Origin: an uncultured Pseudomonas sp.
GTDB lineage: Bacteria > Pseudomonadota > Gammaproteobacteria > Pseudomonadales > Pseudomonadaceae
DNA: 64,000 nucleotides
Assembly (NCBI RefSeq): GCF_913777995.1
Contig: NZ_CAJYVE010000030.1
Coordinates: 38,493 to 102,492, forward strand
Direction: 5' to 3'
The notes under the pieces are model-generated. The model worked only from the letters and a program-made list of their open reading frames with translations. It made no database searches and was not told the origin of the DNA. Shown in pieces: positions 7,607 to 16,476 of this stretch (position 1 is its first letter; every line of letters starts with the position of its first letter). The position numbers and the translations under genes were made by a program.

Positions 7607-9570
7607 GGGGTGCGCTCCTGGTTGTGTTTCGAGGTAGCCGGATCGACTGGCGCGGCGAAGGTGCGCAGGTCAAGGGTCGAGGCCTGTCCGGCACTGATGC
7701 GGTGGTCGATGATCAAAGCCTTGCTGTTGCTCAGGCCTTCGCGCAACCGCGCAAGGTACTGTTCCAGCACGAACGCCGCCCCGGCCTGTCGCCAGGCAGA
7801 CCGCTCGGCGTTGAAGCCAAGTTCTGCGGCCTGGGCCTTGGCGAGGGCTTCGTGGGCGCTGCCAGCGGCCTGGTCGACCAGCAGCGCGGCATTCTGGCGG
7901 GCCTGGCCGGTCTGCTCGGCGGCCTGACCGCGATCACGGGCGATCAGTGCCTGCGCGGTGATCTGCGCCGCCTGCACGCCATGGTAGGCATTCGCCGCGC
8001 CAGCGGGTGGGTGAATGGCCTCCACGGAAGTGGCCAGGATCTGCACGCCGCTCTGCAGCCGGTCGAGGTCAGCCTGCACAGCCTTGCCGATGTCACGGCT
8101 GAGGGCCTCGCGCTCTGAGCCGAGCACGCCGTCCAATGTCCGGTTGGCGAAATCATGAAGCAGTACGCGGTTGGCCAGGCTGCGCACCAACTGCGCGACT
8201 TCAGCGCTGTGGTAGGTCGCCGCCAGGGCGGAGGCATCGTCCAGGCCAATGCGGTAAATGAAGCGCACATCCATGTTAACGATCTGGAAGCTCTGCCGGA
8301 CGTCATCGCTGCCGGCGATCACCTGGGCGTTGTCGCTGGCATGGGTTGCGTCCCACAAGCGGTTGGCCGACATCGGCGCCTCCCCTTCAGCACCGGCCAT
8401 CGGGTCGGCCAGCATCTCGCGACCAGAGGTCGCCAGCTCGTGGATGACACCATTCTCCACCGCCAGCACCCGTCCGAACGGCCAGGGCAAGCCGACATGC
8501 AACCCCGGCGGATAAACCTGCACCGGCTTGCCGAATCGCTCATAGATACCGCGCCCCTCCAGCGGCACCTGCACCACCCCGCTGAGCAGCCAGCCGACCA
8601 ACGCCACCAGCGCGGCCACGGGCAGCAGCGCCCGGCGCATGAAACCGAAAGCCCAGACCTGCTGCAGGTCGATCCCGAAGCGCTGCTGTAACTCGCCCTG
8701 CAGCGCGGCCAACGGCCTCGGCGGCCACTGCAACATGCCCCCCATCAGGCTACGCGCCACCAGGGCGGGCTCCTGCTCCGCCCGTTGCGGCCGGAATGCC
8801 GCGACCAGCGCACGCACCAGGAACTCCACCGCCAACAGGCCAGGCAGTATGCCGATCAGCACGGCCAGACGGGCCGGCCACAACCGCGCGCCATCGGCAA
8901 AAAACAGGCAGGGAATCGACAGCACCTGGACCAGAATCACCACGCGGACCACTGTCGCCAAGGCAACCGCCTCCGGCCAGTCCGCCTCGCTGGCCGAGGC
9001 CAGGTGCCTTTCGACGATCAGCAGCGCAAGTGCCAGCGCCAGCAAGACGCCCACTGCCACCCAGCTTGCCTGAGTGGCGGCGGCCGGTGCCGGCAGGTCG
9101 AAACGCCAACTGCCCATGACCAGTGCCAGCGCCAACACCGACCAGCCCGACAGCCACAACACGTCATGGCCGAGCGACCGCGCGCACCTGGCCAGTGCAT
9201 CACCGGTGCGCGCCAACCAACGGTCGAAGGCACTGAGAGGCTGGTCTTCGTCCTGCACCTGGCCGGTGTTTCGCCAGAAGGCCAGACGCAGGGGCTGCTG
9301 CCCCTGTGCCTCGACCCGCCACTTGACAATGAACCAGGCTGAATGCCCCGCGGCCGCCAGCAACAACAGTGCAGCGGCATTCACTCGTAACAGGGGGACC
9401 CAGTGGGCATCGGGTGAAAAGAGCTCAACCAGCAGCGCCAGCAGCCATAACCCGCCAGCACCAGCCAGTGCCAATCGACACAGACGGACCAAGTGCCTTG
9501 CCTGCTCGGGCGCTTGCAGAAAGCGAGGTTTGCTGTGTAGATCCGGGGTATCCAGGACTGTACTCACCAT
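7603..9570 (-). CDS. Large polytopic SPFH protein (HflK-like C-terminal domain)
   Basis: 655 aa from ATG 9570, chosen for the TGGAGT ribosome site 7 nt upstream; an in-frame ATG at 9717 would add 49 residues with no obvious fold. Roughly the first 340 residues carry six or more hydrophobic segments (for example LWLLALLVELF and VLALALVMGSW). An SPFH domain follows, with an HflK-like IHPPAGAANAYHGVQAAQ stretch and a C-terminal Ala/Gln coiled coil. Typical HflK/HflC have a single membrane helix, so the long polytopic half is unusual. It is the first gene of the four-gene minus-strand operon and lies opposite hscC. Confidence 0.82.
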   Translation of the reverse strand: MVSTVLDTPDLHSKPRFLQAPEQARHLVRLCRLALAGAGGLWLLALLVELFSPDAHWVPLLRVNAAALLLLAAAGHSAWFIVKWRVEAQGQQPLRLAFWRNTGQVQDEDQPLSAFDRWLARTGDALARCARSLGHDVLWLSGWSVLALALVMGSWRFDLPAPAAATQASWVAVGVLLALALALLIVERHLASASEADWPEAVALATVVRVVILVQVLSIPCLFFADGARLWPARLAVLIGILPGLLAVEFLVRALVAAFRPQRAEQEPALVARSLMGGMLQWPPRPLAALQGELQQRFGIDLQQVWAFGFMRRALLPVAALVALVGWLLSGVVQVPLEGRGIYERFGKPVQVYPPGLHVGLPWPFGRVLAVENGVIHELATSGREMLADPMAGAEGEAPMSANRLWDATHASDNAQVIAGSDDVRQSFQIVNMDVRFIYRIGLDDASALAATYHSAEVAQLVRSLANRVLLHDFANRTLDGVLGSEREALSRDIGKAVQADLDRLQSGVQILATSVEAIHPPAGAANAYHGVQAAQITAQALIARDRGQAAEQTGQARQNAALLVDQAAGSAHEALAKAQAAELGFNAERSAWRQAGAAFVLEQYLARLREGLSNSKALIIDHRISAGQASTLDLRTFAAPVDPATSKHNQERTP

Positions 9571-10114
9571 GACTCCAGGTACTCGGAATGCGAAGACGTA
9601 TTGTTGCCGGGCGGCGGTGCGCCGACCCGTCAAGACTGGTTTATCTGGGAAAACTCCGAAGAAGTTGCCTTGAACGCGCAGTGAGCAGCGTTTCGACGCC
9701 GGCAGAGCGGTTTCCACCCCTCAATCTGACTCATGGGCAAGGCTTGTGAGATTGGTTGAGCGGGAGGCTATTTCAGCACAGCTCAGACGGCCTTAGCTGA
9801 CGATTTCATGAACGACCATCAAATGATGTCACTTCGAAACCAAGGATCTGTTCAGTGAGTCTCCGGCAACACCACAAATGCCCACCTGCTCAAACATCCA
9901 TAGCCCGTCCAAGGCAACTGGTTTAGCAGTCACCTAGCCCACCCACTCCCGGCACGCTGGTTCCATGCCCTTACCCCGTTGGGCACGTTCGAGCGGCATT
10001 TCGACCTTGCAAGGACTGGTTCGGGGGCGAGCCGAAATGTTTTCTCCGTTCTGGATACTCTCTGAATCTTCGCGGTCATATACGCCTGGCATTCGATACA
10101 CACAAGGAACGACC
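9571..10114. other. Divergent intergenic region between the SPFH operon and hscC
   Basis: 544 nt without a supported gene. It must hold promoters for both the minus-strand SPFH/ATPase operon and the plus-strand hscC operon. I looked for a heat-shock sigma-32 promoter (CTTGAA with CCCCAT spacing) on both strands and found none that was convincing. No inverted repeat stood out. Confidence 0.5.
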
Positions 10115-11806
10115 ATGATCATCGGCATCGACCTGGGCACCACCAACAGCCTGGTGGCGGTATGGAGCGGCGAAACCGCCAAGCTGATTCCCAATGCGCT
10201 GGGCAAGGTGCTCACCCCCAGCGTGGTCGGGCTCGACGACAACGGGCATCTGATCGTCGGCGACGTCGCCCGCGAGCGCCTGCAGACCCACCCGCAGGTC
10301 ACTGCCTCGCTGTTCAAGCGGCACATGGGCAGTGCCCATGAAACCCTACTGGGTCACCGCCCCTATCGGGCCGAAGAGCTGTCTGCCCTGTTGTTGCGCA
10401 GCCTCAAGGAAGACGCCGAACGCTACCTAGGCGAGCCGGTCACCGAAACGGTGATCAGCGTGCCGGCCTATTTCAGCGATGCGCAGCGCAAGGCCACGCG
10501 GGTGGCAGGCGAGCTGGCCGGGCTGAAGGTCGAGAAACTGATCAACGAACCGACCGCCGCCGCCCTTGCCTATGGCCTGCACCATAAGGAAGAAGCCACC
10601 TTCCTGGTCTTCGACCTGGGCGGCGGGACCTTCGACGTGTCGGTGCTGGAGCTGTTCGAAGGCGTCATGGAAGTGCGCGCCAGTGCTGGCGACAACTTCC
10701 TGGGTGGCGAAGACTTCGATGACCTGCTCGCCGAGCATTTCCGCGCTTCGCCGCAGGCCCAGGGCCTGCCGAACGCCAGCGACGGCAGCATGGCGCAGCG
10801 CCTGCGTCGTGAAGCGCAGCGCGTACGCCATGCCTTGGGCCAGCAACTGCAGGCCACCTTCACGGTGCGCGAAGACGAGCGCGAATGGGCGCTGACCATC
10901 ACGCAGAACGATCTGGCCCGCCTCGCGCAACCCCTGCTGGAGCGCCTGCGTGCGCCGATCGAACGTGCCTTGCGCGATGCGCGCATCAAGGCCGCCGACC
11001 TCGACGAAGTACTGCTCGTGGGTGGCACCACGCGTATGCCACTGGTGCGCCGGCTGGTCGCCAGCCTGTTCGGGCGCATTCCGGCCATGCAGCTCAACCC
11101 TGACGAGGTGGTGGCTCAGGGGGCGGCCATCCAGGCGGCCCTCAAGGCCCGCCATGCCTCGCTCGAAGAGGTGGTGCTCACCGATGTCTGCCCCTACACC
11201 CTGGGCATCGAAACCACTTCCGGTGATGACCTGCGCCGCGACTACGGGCTGTACCTGCCGATCATCGAACGCAACAGCGTGGTGCCGGTCAGCCGGGTGC
11301 AGACCGTATACACCGTCGACGACGGGCAGACGAAGGTGAAGGTGCGCATCTTCCAGGGCGAGAGCCGACTGGTGAAAAACAATATTTTCCTGGGCGAACT
11401 TGAAGTACCTGTGCCGCCCCGCCCTGCCGGTGAAGTCAGCCTCGAAGTGCGCTTCACCTACGACATCAACGGCCTGCTCGAAGCCCAGGTGCACATCCCG
11501 CTGACCGACGAGCGCCGCACGCTGGTGATCGAGAACAATCCCGGTGTGCTGAGCGCCGAGGAAATCGCCCAGCGCCTGGAAAGCCTCGCCGCGCTGAAGG
11601 TGCACCCACGCGACCAGCAGGTCAACACGGTGCTGATGGCACGCATGGAGCGCTTGTATCAGGAAAGCCTGGGTGACACGCGCCAGTACGTTGCCGACCT
11701 GGCCCGACAGTTCCAGCATGAGCTGGAGCGCCAGGATGAACGAGCGATCCGCGAGGCCCGTGTGCTGCTGACCGAGCGCCTCGACCGTCTTGAGCAGCGA
11801 CTCTGA
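10115..11806 (+). CDS. hscC: Hsp70-family chaperone HscC
   Basis: 563 aa from ATG 10115, with AAGGA about 7 nt upstream. The nucleotide-binding domain starts IIGIDLGTTNS and contains the ATPase motifs DLGGGTFDVSVLE and LVGGTTRMP. The substrate-binding domain is short, as in E. coli HscC (about 556 aa), rather than the roughly 640 aa of DnaK. HscC is a specialised Hsp70 with its own J-domain partners, linked in E. coli to envelope or metal stress. A J-domain gene follows after 8 nt, so the pair is an operon. Divergent orientation to the SPFH/P-type ATPase operon suggests a shared stress response, which is inference. Confidence 0.92.
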   Translation: MIIGIDLGTTNSLVAVWSGETAKLIPNALGKVLTPSVVGLDDNGHLIVGDVARERLQTHPQVTASLFKRHMGSAHETLLGHRPYRAEELSALLLRSLKEDAERYLGEPVTETVISVPAYFSDAQRKATRVAGELAGLKVEKLINEPTAAALAYGLHHKEEATFLVFDLGGGTFDVSVLELFEGVMEVRASAGDNFLGGEDFDDLLAEHFRASPQAQGLPNASDGSMAQRLRREAQRVRHALGQQLQATFTVREDEREWALTITQNDLARLAQPLLERLRAPIERALRDARIKAADLDEVLLVGGTTRMPLVRRLVASLFGRIPAMQLNPDEVVAQGAAIQAALKARHASLEEVVLTDVCPYTLGIETTSGDDLRRDYGLYLPIIERNSVVPVSRVQTVYTVDDGQTKVKVRIFQGESRLVKNNIFLGELEVPVPPRPAGEVSLEVRFTYDINGLLEAQVHIPLTDERRTLVIENNPGVLSAEEIAQRLESLAALKVHPRDQQVNTVLMARMERLYQESLGDTRQYVADLARQFQHELERQDERAIREARVLLTERLDRLEQRL

Positions 11807-11814
11807 GGCCGGCC

Positions 11815-13491
11815 ATGGATTGGGAAATACTGGGCGTTGCCGCAGACGCCGATGAACGCCAGATCAAGCGCGCCTATGCCCGCCTGCTGAAAACCCACCG
11901 CCCTGACGAAGACCCCCAGGCCTTCCAGCGCCTGCGCGAAGCCTACGAGCGCGCCCTGGACCAGGCACGGTGGCGTGCCGAGCACGGCGACTTAGAGGAG
12001 TCCGAGACGTTCTTCGACAAGGATGCCGGGTACGAGCAGTCCTTCGTGCCCCCAGCCGCAGAAACCGCACTTGGCGGCATGGATGGCGAGACGGACCCGG
12101 CCTGGCTATACGAGGCACAAGGCGGCGACTCCGAAGCGCACCCTGCTGCCGGACTGCCGCTCACCCAGAGCGTGCCGCCGAGGCTGGAGGAACTCGACTC
12201 GCGCCCGCCACTGCGCATCGAGAGCCTGTTCAGCGGCGGCCTCGACGAAGGACTGGCACAAGCGCAGGCTGCCGGGCTCGAAGCGTCGTTCCAGAAACAC
12301 CTGCTGCAGCGTCTGCTGCACCAGGCAGACGACGAAGCGCTGGACTGGGCGCATCGCTACCTGGGCTGGCTGACGGCAAGACAGCCCGAATACCTGCCGT
12401 ATGCCGAGATGGAGATCCTCGCGCAGCGGCTGGCCAGCCGCGCCCTGCGCCACGCTCACCAGGCGCTGCATGCTCAGCAGGAAGAACAGGCCCTGTATAG
12501 CCTGCACCGCGCACTGAGCAGTGAATGGTTGCAACCACTGGACCGCCGTGATCGATTCAAGGCGCAGATGCTGGAGCTGCTGGAAAACCACGTGCACTGG
12601 ACGCCGACATTCTTCGAACAGCTCTGCACGCTGGCCGGCTGGGACGAAATCCAGGGCTACCTGCCTTGCAGTGCAGAGCGGTGGGCCGATGTCCAGCGCC
12701 GCTATGAAAGCGCTCGCCTGGAGGCCGAGTTGCGCCAACTGCTGGCTCGCCCGCCCGAGGACGCCCGACACAACGCGGCGTGGTTCCTGCTGGCCGACCT
12801 GACGCCCGGCCAGCGCCGCCAGTGGGCGGATCGCTTCATCTCGGAAGACTGGGAGGCGTGCGCAGAACTCGCGCACCATATCCACGACGACCCATCACTG
12901 CCTGAGCGCCTGCAACGCCGCTATTTTGCCGACTGGCAGGCCTGGCGACCCAAGGGTCACTGGGGCTGGGCGCGCATCTACCTGTGGGGCATGCTCTGGC
13001 TGTGTCTGTACCTGGTCTTGAAGCTGGATGCGCACGGGAACGACGAGCGTTTCTGGATCATCTTGCCCGCGACGGCCGTAATGGCTTACGTGCTGGTCTG
13101 GATCATGACCTGGGTGGGTATCTTCTGGTCGAAGGTCGCCGAGGGGCTGGTACAGACCGACGTGATATTGAGCATGCGCCTGCTGCCAAGGAGGCTGGTA
13201 CGCGACGGCAACGGCGTACTTCTGCTGCGCCATCTGCTGCCCTGCCTGGCACCGGCGGCACTGGTGTTCGCCTGGGGCCAGACCCATGCGCCGCTCGGTG
13301 TGGTGATGGGGCTGCTCACTCTGGCTGGCGGCATCCGCTTCGTCGACGTGGTGACCCGTGGCGACTCCCCGGCAGCCTGGATTCAGCATGGCTGGGCGTG
13401 GGTGTTACGCCATGCCGGCAAGGCCAAGCGACCGCTGCTCTTCGCGGCCGGCTTTGCGCTGTTGGTGGCGATCCGCTGGCTGCTCCCATGA
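11815..13491 (+). CDS. J-domain membrane protein, probable HscC co-chaperone
   Basis: 558 aa. Residues 1-65 form a J domain (MDWEILGVAADADERQIKRAY) whose HPD loop reads H28-R29-P30-D31, the HRPD variant I associate with HscC partners of the DjlB/HscD type. An acidic, poorly conserved middle follows, and the C-terminal third (about 385-555) has several hydrophobic segments (IYLWGMLWLCLYLVL, FWIILPATAVMAYVLVWIM), so the J domain is tethered to the inner membrane. The gene starts 8 nt after hscC. The J domain would stimulate HscC ATPase activity at the membrane; partner identity is inferred from the operon. Confidence 0.85.
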   Translation: MDWEILGVAADADERQIKRAYARLLKTHRPDEDPQAFQRLREAYERALDQARWRAEHGDLEESETFFDKDAGYEQSFVPPAAETALGGMDGETDPAWLYEAQGGDSEAHPAAGLPLTQSVPPRLEELDSRPPLRIESLFSGGLDEGLAQAQAAGLEASFQKHLLQRLLHQADDEALDWAHRYLGWLTARQPEYLPYAEMEILAQRLASRALRHAHQALHAQQEEQALYSLHRALSSEWLQPLDRRDRFKAQMLELLENHVHWTPTFFEQLCTLAGWDEIQGYLPCSAERWADVQRRYESARLEAELRQLLARPPEDARHNAAWFLLADLTPGQRRQWADRFISEDWEACAELAHHIHDDPSLPERLQRRYFADWQAWRPKGHWGWARIYLWGMLWLCLYLVLKLDAHGNDERFWIILPATAVMAYVLVWIMTWVGIFWSKVAEGLVQTDVILSMRLLPRRLVRDGNGVLLLRHLLPCLAPAALVFAWGQTHAPLGVVMGLLTLAGGIRFVDVVTRGDSPAAWIQHGWAWVLRHAGKAKRPLLFAAGFALLVAIRWLLP

Positions 13492-13525
13492 CGGAGCTGC
13501 CACGCTCAAACGGAAAAGACGCAGG

Positions 13526-13732
13526 CTACGAAAAGACGAACTGACGCAAGCTAGCCATCATAGCGACGACCAGCACCGCCAACCCGATTGCCGTCACCCA
13601 CTCGGATGTCGGCGACTCGGAATGCCAAGTCCCTTCTGGGGGGTATTTCCCAAAGGTCACCAGCCTGAGCGTCAACCAACCGACAGGAAAGCAGACCGCG
13701 CGAAGCAGTACTTCGGCCAGAAGTTCGATCAT
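13526..13732 (-). CDS. Small membrane protein, unknown function
   Basis: 68 aa from ATG 13732, preceded by a strong AAGGAG 6 nt upstream; a longer frame to 13795 has no comparable ribosome site. Two hydrophobic segments are visible, at about residues 3-25 (LLAEVLLRAVCFPVGWL) and 46-62 (WVTAIGLAVLVVAMMA), joined by a short polar loop. No family is recognised. It sits between the convergent J-domain gene, whose stop is 34 nt away, and the cytochrome c gene upstream on the same strand. Confidence 0.7.
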   Translation of the reverse strand: MIELLAEVLLRAVCFPVGWLTLRLVTFGKYPPEGTWHSESPTSEWVTAIGLAVLVVAMMASLRQFVFS

Positions 13733-13801
13733 GTAGAGCTCCTTCTTGATGTCAGCGGGCTCTGAACCGTCGAGAGCCGATTGGCCTCGATCCAAGCAGC
13801 T

Positions 13802-14176
13802 TCATCGGCCTGAGATGGTGCCGGTCATGTAGCTGTTCAGGTCGCGAAAATCGTTCACCGTCCAGGCGTGTGGCGGAACCTTGACCCCGTTTTCCCGCAG
13901 CGTCCTGGGGATCAGGTCGCCATTGGGGCGCAGAATGACCGACGCGACAATCACGCCAGGATAATCGTGCAGACGCTTGTTGAAGGCCGCCGTGGTGAGG
14001 TCCGGTGTAGGGGGATCGCTCTTGTTGGCCAGCGGCCCGGAGCCTTTGAGGTCTGCGCCGTGACACAAGGCGCAGCGCTCGGTGAACAGCTTTTTCCCAT
14101 TGGCCGAGTCGGCCAGCCCGGCCGAGGCCTGGGCGATCAGAGAGACCGCCAGGCAAACCGTGAAGATCCGTTTCAT
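13802..14176 (-). CDS. Small periplasmic cytochrome c
   Basis: 124 aa from ATG 14176; an in-frame ATG at 14194 would give 130 aa. The N-terminus MKRIFTVCLAVSLIAQASAG is a Sec signal peptide. The heme-binding motif CALCH lies at 35-39, and a C-terminal NSYMTG offers the likely axial Met. This is a class I monoheme cytochrome c that would transfer electrons in the periplasm. Its redox partner is not evident: the next gene upstream is a sulfonate-type binding protein 85 nt or more away, and the one downstream is a small membrane protein. Confidence 0.85.
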   Translation of the reverse strand: MKRIFTVCLAVSLIAQASAGLADSANGKKLFTERCALCHGADLKGSGPLANKSDPPTPDLTTAAFNKRLHDYPGVIVASVILRPNGDLIPRTLRENGVKVPPHAWTVNDFRDLNSYMTGTISGR

Positions 14177-14279
14177 AGCAGACTTAGCACCCATTTGATG
14201 CCCGGCATGATGAGGGGAGCGAGTGTATCCTGGCCAATGGCCCCCATCCAGTGGCCGTTATGAATGCAGCCTGCTGCGC

Positions 14280-15236
14280 TTACTCCGCCCGCACTTCGAA
14301 CACACTCACCGCCTGGGCGTCCACCGCCTTGGGCAACAGCCCTTCGCGGTAGAACGCATCGGCAATGCGTTGCTGCTCAGCCAATTCATCGAGCCGCACC
14401 GGCTGCACGTCGTAACTGCGTCGTGCGTTGGCCTGTTGCACCGTCTCGCTGTCCAGATTGCCCCACAGCGGGCCGAGAATCGCGGCAGCGGCGGCCGGTT
14501 CGGCTTTGGCCCAGCGGCCGGTTTCGCGCAGGGCGGTGTAGACCTGCCGCAGCACATCGGGGTGCGCCTTGGCGTAGTCACTGCCCGCCAGGTAGTAGCG
14601 CTGGTAACTGGCCAGGCCGCTGCCATCGACAAGAATGCGCGCCTGCTGCTGGCGCTGCGCGCTGGCGACGTAAGGATCCCAGGTCACCCAGGCATCGACC
14701 TTGCCGTTCTCGAACGCCGCCCGCCCATCGGCGGGGATCAGGTAGGCCGGGCTGATGTCCTTGAAGCTCAAGCCGGCCTTGGCCAGTGCTTCGATCAACA
14801 GGTAATGGCTGCCGGCGGCCTTGGTCACTGCCACGCGCTTGCCCTTGAGGTCGGCCAGGCTGCGGACCGACGAGTCGGCAGGCAGCAGAATTGCCTGGGC
14901 CCTGGGCGAGGCGGTCTCCCGGGCGAAATAGGTCAGCTTGGCGCCGGCGGCCTGGGCGAACACCGGTACGGTATCGGCGACGTCTGCCGACAAGTCGACG
15001 TTGCCCAGATTGAGCGCTTCCAGTAGCGGCAGGCCGCTGGAAAACTCGTGCCAGCTGATGCGTATGCCTTGCGCCTGCAGGCGTTGCTCCAGGGTGCCGC
15101 GGGTCTTGAGCAGGGTCAGCAGGGTCGAGGATTTCTGGTAGCCGATGCGCAGCGTCTGCTCGGCCTGGACCAGGCCCGGCAGCAGCGTGCCGAGCACCAG
15201 CGTCAGCGCCAGACGGCGCCAGGATGGAAAGGTCAT
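14280..15236 (-). CDS. Sulfonate-type ABC transporter periplasmic binding protein (SsuA family)
   Basis: 318 aa with a signal peptide ending near VQAEQTL. The mature protein has the SsuA/TauA pattern: LRIGYQKSSTLLTLLKTRG, then the helix LLEALNLGNVDLSADVADTVPVFAQAAGA and the DLKGKRVAVTKAAGSHYLL loop. Proteins of this family bind alkanesulfonates, taurine or other organosulfur compounds for import. It follows a second, interrupted paralogue by 15 nt. No permease or ATPase of the SsuBC type is present in the window, so it must share a transporter encoded elsewhere or act as a sensor. Confidence 0.87.
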   Translation of the reverse strand: MTFPSWRRLALTLVLGTLLPGLVQAEQTLRIGYQKSSTLLTLLKTRGTLEQRLQAQGIRISWHEFSSGLPLLEALNLGNVDLSADVADTVPVFAQAAGAKLTYFARETASPRAQAILLPADSSVRSLADLKGKRVAVTKAAGSHYLLIEALAKAGLSFKDISPAYLIPADGRAAFENGKVDAWVTWDPYVASAQRQQQARILVDGSGLASYQRYYLAGSDYAKAHPDVLRQVYTALRETGRWAKAEPAAAAAILGPLWGNLDSETVQQANARRSYDVQPVRLDELAEQQRIADAFYREGLLPKAVDAQAVSVFEVRAE

Positions 15237-15251
15237 GACGGAACCTCCTGA

Positions 15252-16229
15252 TCAAGGATTGGCGGCGACTTTGCCGGTGCCCGGTACGCTGAAGCCCTGG
15301 GCGAAGGTCGGTGCCACGTCGAGGCGTTCGTTCATCAGGCCATGGGCCTGGTAGAAATCGGCGGTGTCCTGTTGCTCGGCAACCGTCTTGGCATCGATGG
15401 CCTGCCAATGCAGTTGGCGGCGCTCGAACTGCAGCCGGGCAGCGTCTTGCGGAAAGCCGATGATGGTCGCCAGGGTCTTGGAATAGCTGTCCAGATGCTG
15501 GTAGGCCCAGACCTGTGCACCCGCCAGGCGATTGAGGTAGTCCTGCAAGGCGGCGCGGCGTGCAGGGTCTTCCAGCGCCTGGTCGGTGGCGGCCAGGAAG
15601 CTGTTGCCACTCGACAGGCCACGACCATTGACCAGTACTCGCCCCTGCCCGCTCAACTCGGCCAGCGCGGTATAAGGCTCCCAGGTCGACCAGGCATCCA
15701 CTGCCCCATTGGCCAGGGCGATCTTGGCGTCGACCGGCCCCAGGAAACGAAACTCCACGTCCGTTTCACTCAGCCCGGCCTGGTCCAGGGCCTTGAGGGC
15801 CAGGTGGTGGCCGATCGAGCCACGCCCGGTCGCAATACGCTTGCCCTTGAGGTCGGCAGCGGTTTGCAGCGGTGCATCCGGGCGCACCAGCAGTGCGGTG
15901 CCATAAGGGTCGGACTTGTCGACGGCGATGGCCTTGACCGGCGCACCGGACGCCAGCACGAACAACAACGGCGCATCGCCGATGATGCCCGCATCGATGG
16001 CCCCGGCGTTCAACGCCTCGGCCAGCGGCGCGGCGGCGGGAAACTCCGCCCAGCGAATGTCATAAGGCAGGTCGCGCAGGGCATCGGCAGCTTCCAGCTG
16101 GGCGCGCATGTTGCCCTTCTGGTCGCCGATGCGCAGGGTCAGGCGCTCGGCAGCACTCGCCTAAGTGACCAGCAGCATGGCCGCGGCAAAGGGCAACAAG
16201 CGGTTCAGCAATCTTGAACGGATGGACAT
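15252..16229 (-). pseudogene. SsuA-family binding protein interrupted by an amber codon in its signal peptide
   Basis: Reading from ATG 16229, which has GAGGAG upstream, gives a typical signal peptide, MSIRSRLLNRLLPFAAAM. It runs on to LLVT, then a TAG stop (codon 23, plus-strand bases 16161-16163), then continues in frame as ASAAERLTLRIGDQKGN and a complete SsuA-like protein to 15252, 326 codons in all. A single base change would account for it: a CAG glutamine codon just before the cleavage site is a natural ancestor. The rest of the frame is intact, with no other stop, so the event looks recent, or the codon is a sequencing error or is read through. Restart at Met 16109 would yield 285 aa lacking the export signal and first strand. 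Confidence 0.8.
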
Positions 16230-16318
16230 GGCGCTCCTCGAAGTCTATGGCGAGGCGCTTCTTGCGCCCCGGATGGCAGCGACTCTAAACGAGGACCAAT
16301 TAATAAATTAAATTGATT

Positions 16319-16342
16319 TTAGGAATAACCTAATATGCATTT
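16319..16342. promoter_or_regulatory. AT-rich operator-like repeats in the SsuA / LysR divergent region
   Basis: In the 247-nt gap between the interrupted binding protein (start 16229) and the LysR gene (start 16477), TTAGG-AATAA-CCTAA (16319-16333) is a perfect 5-bp inverted repeat. It runs directly into AATATGCATTT (16332-16342), nearly the same as the AATATGCATATT palindrome at 31238. Position and symmetry suit a LysR-type or CysB-like site; the binding factor is inferred. Confidence 0.4.
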
Positions 16343-16476
16343 AATCACATGCATCGCAAGATCAGGGCTCCAGTCACGATTATCAGGGCGGCTTGGTAAT
16401 TGACACAGGCAGCATTATTCTTCAGGCAGATTATGTGCATGCGTTATTTTTCCGTTCCTTTTGCCGAGCGCCGAAC

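Noticed and set aside
9571-10114. Heat-shock sigma-32 promoter before hscC or the SPFH operon
   Set aside because: No pair of -35 CTTGAA and -10 CCCCAT boxes with proper spacing was found on either strand.
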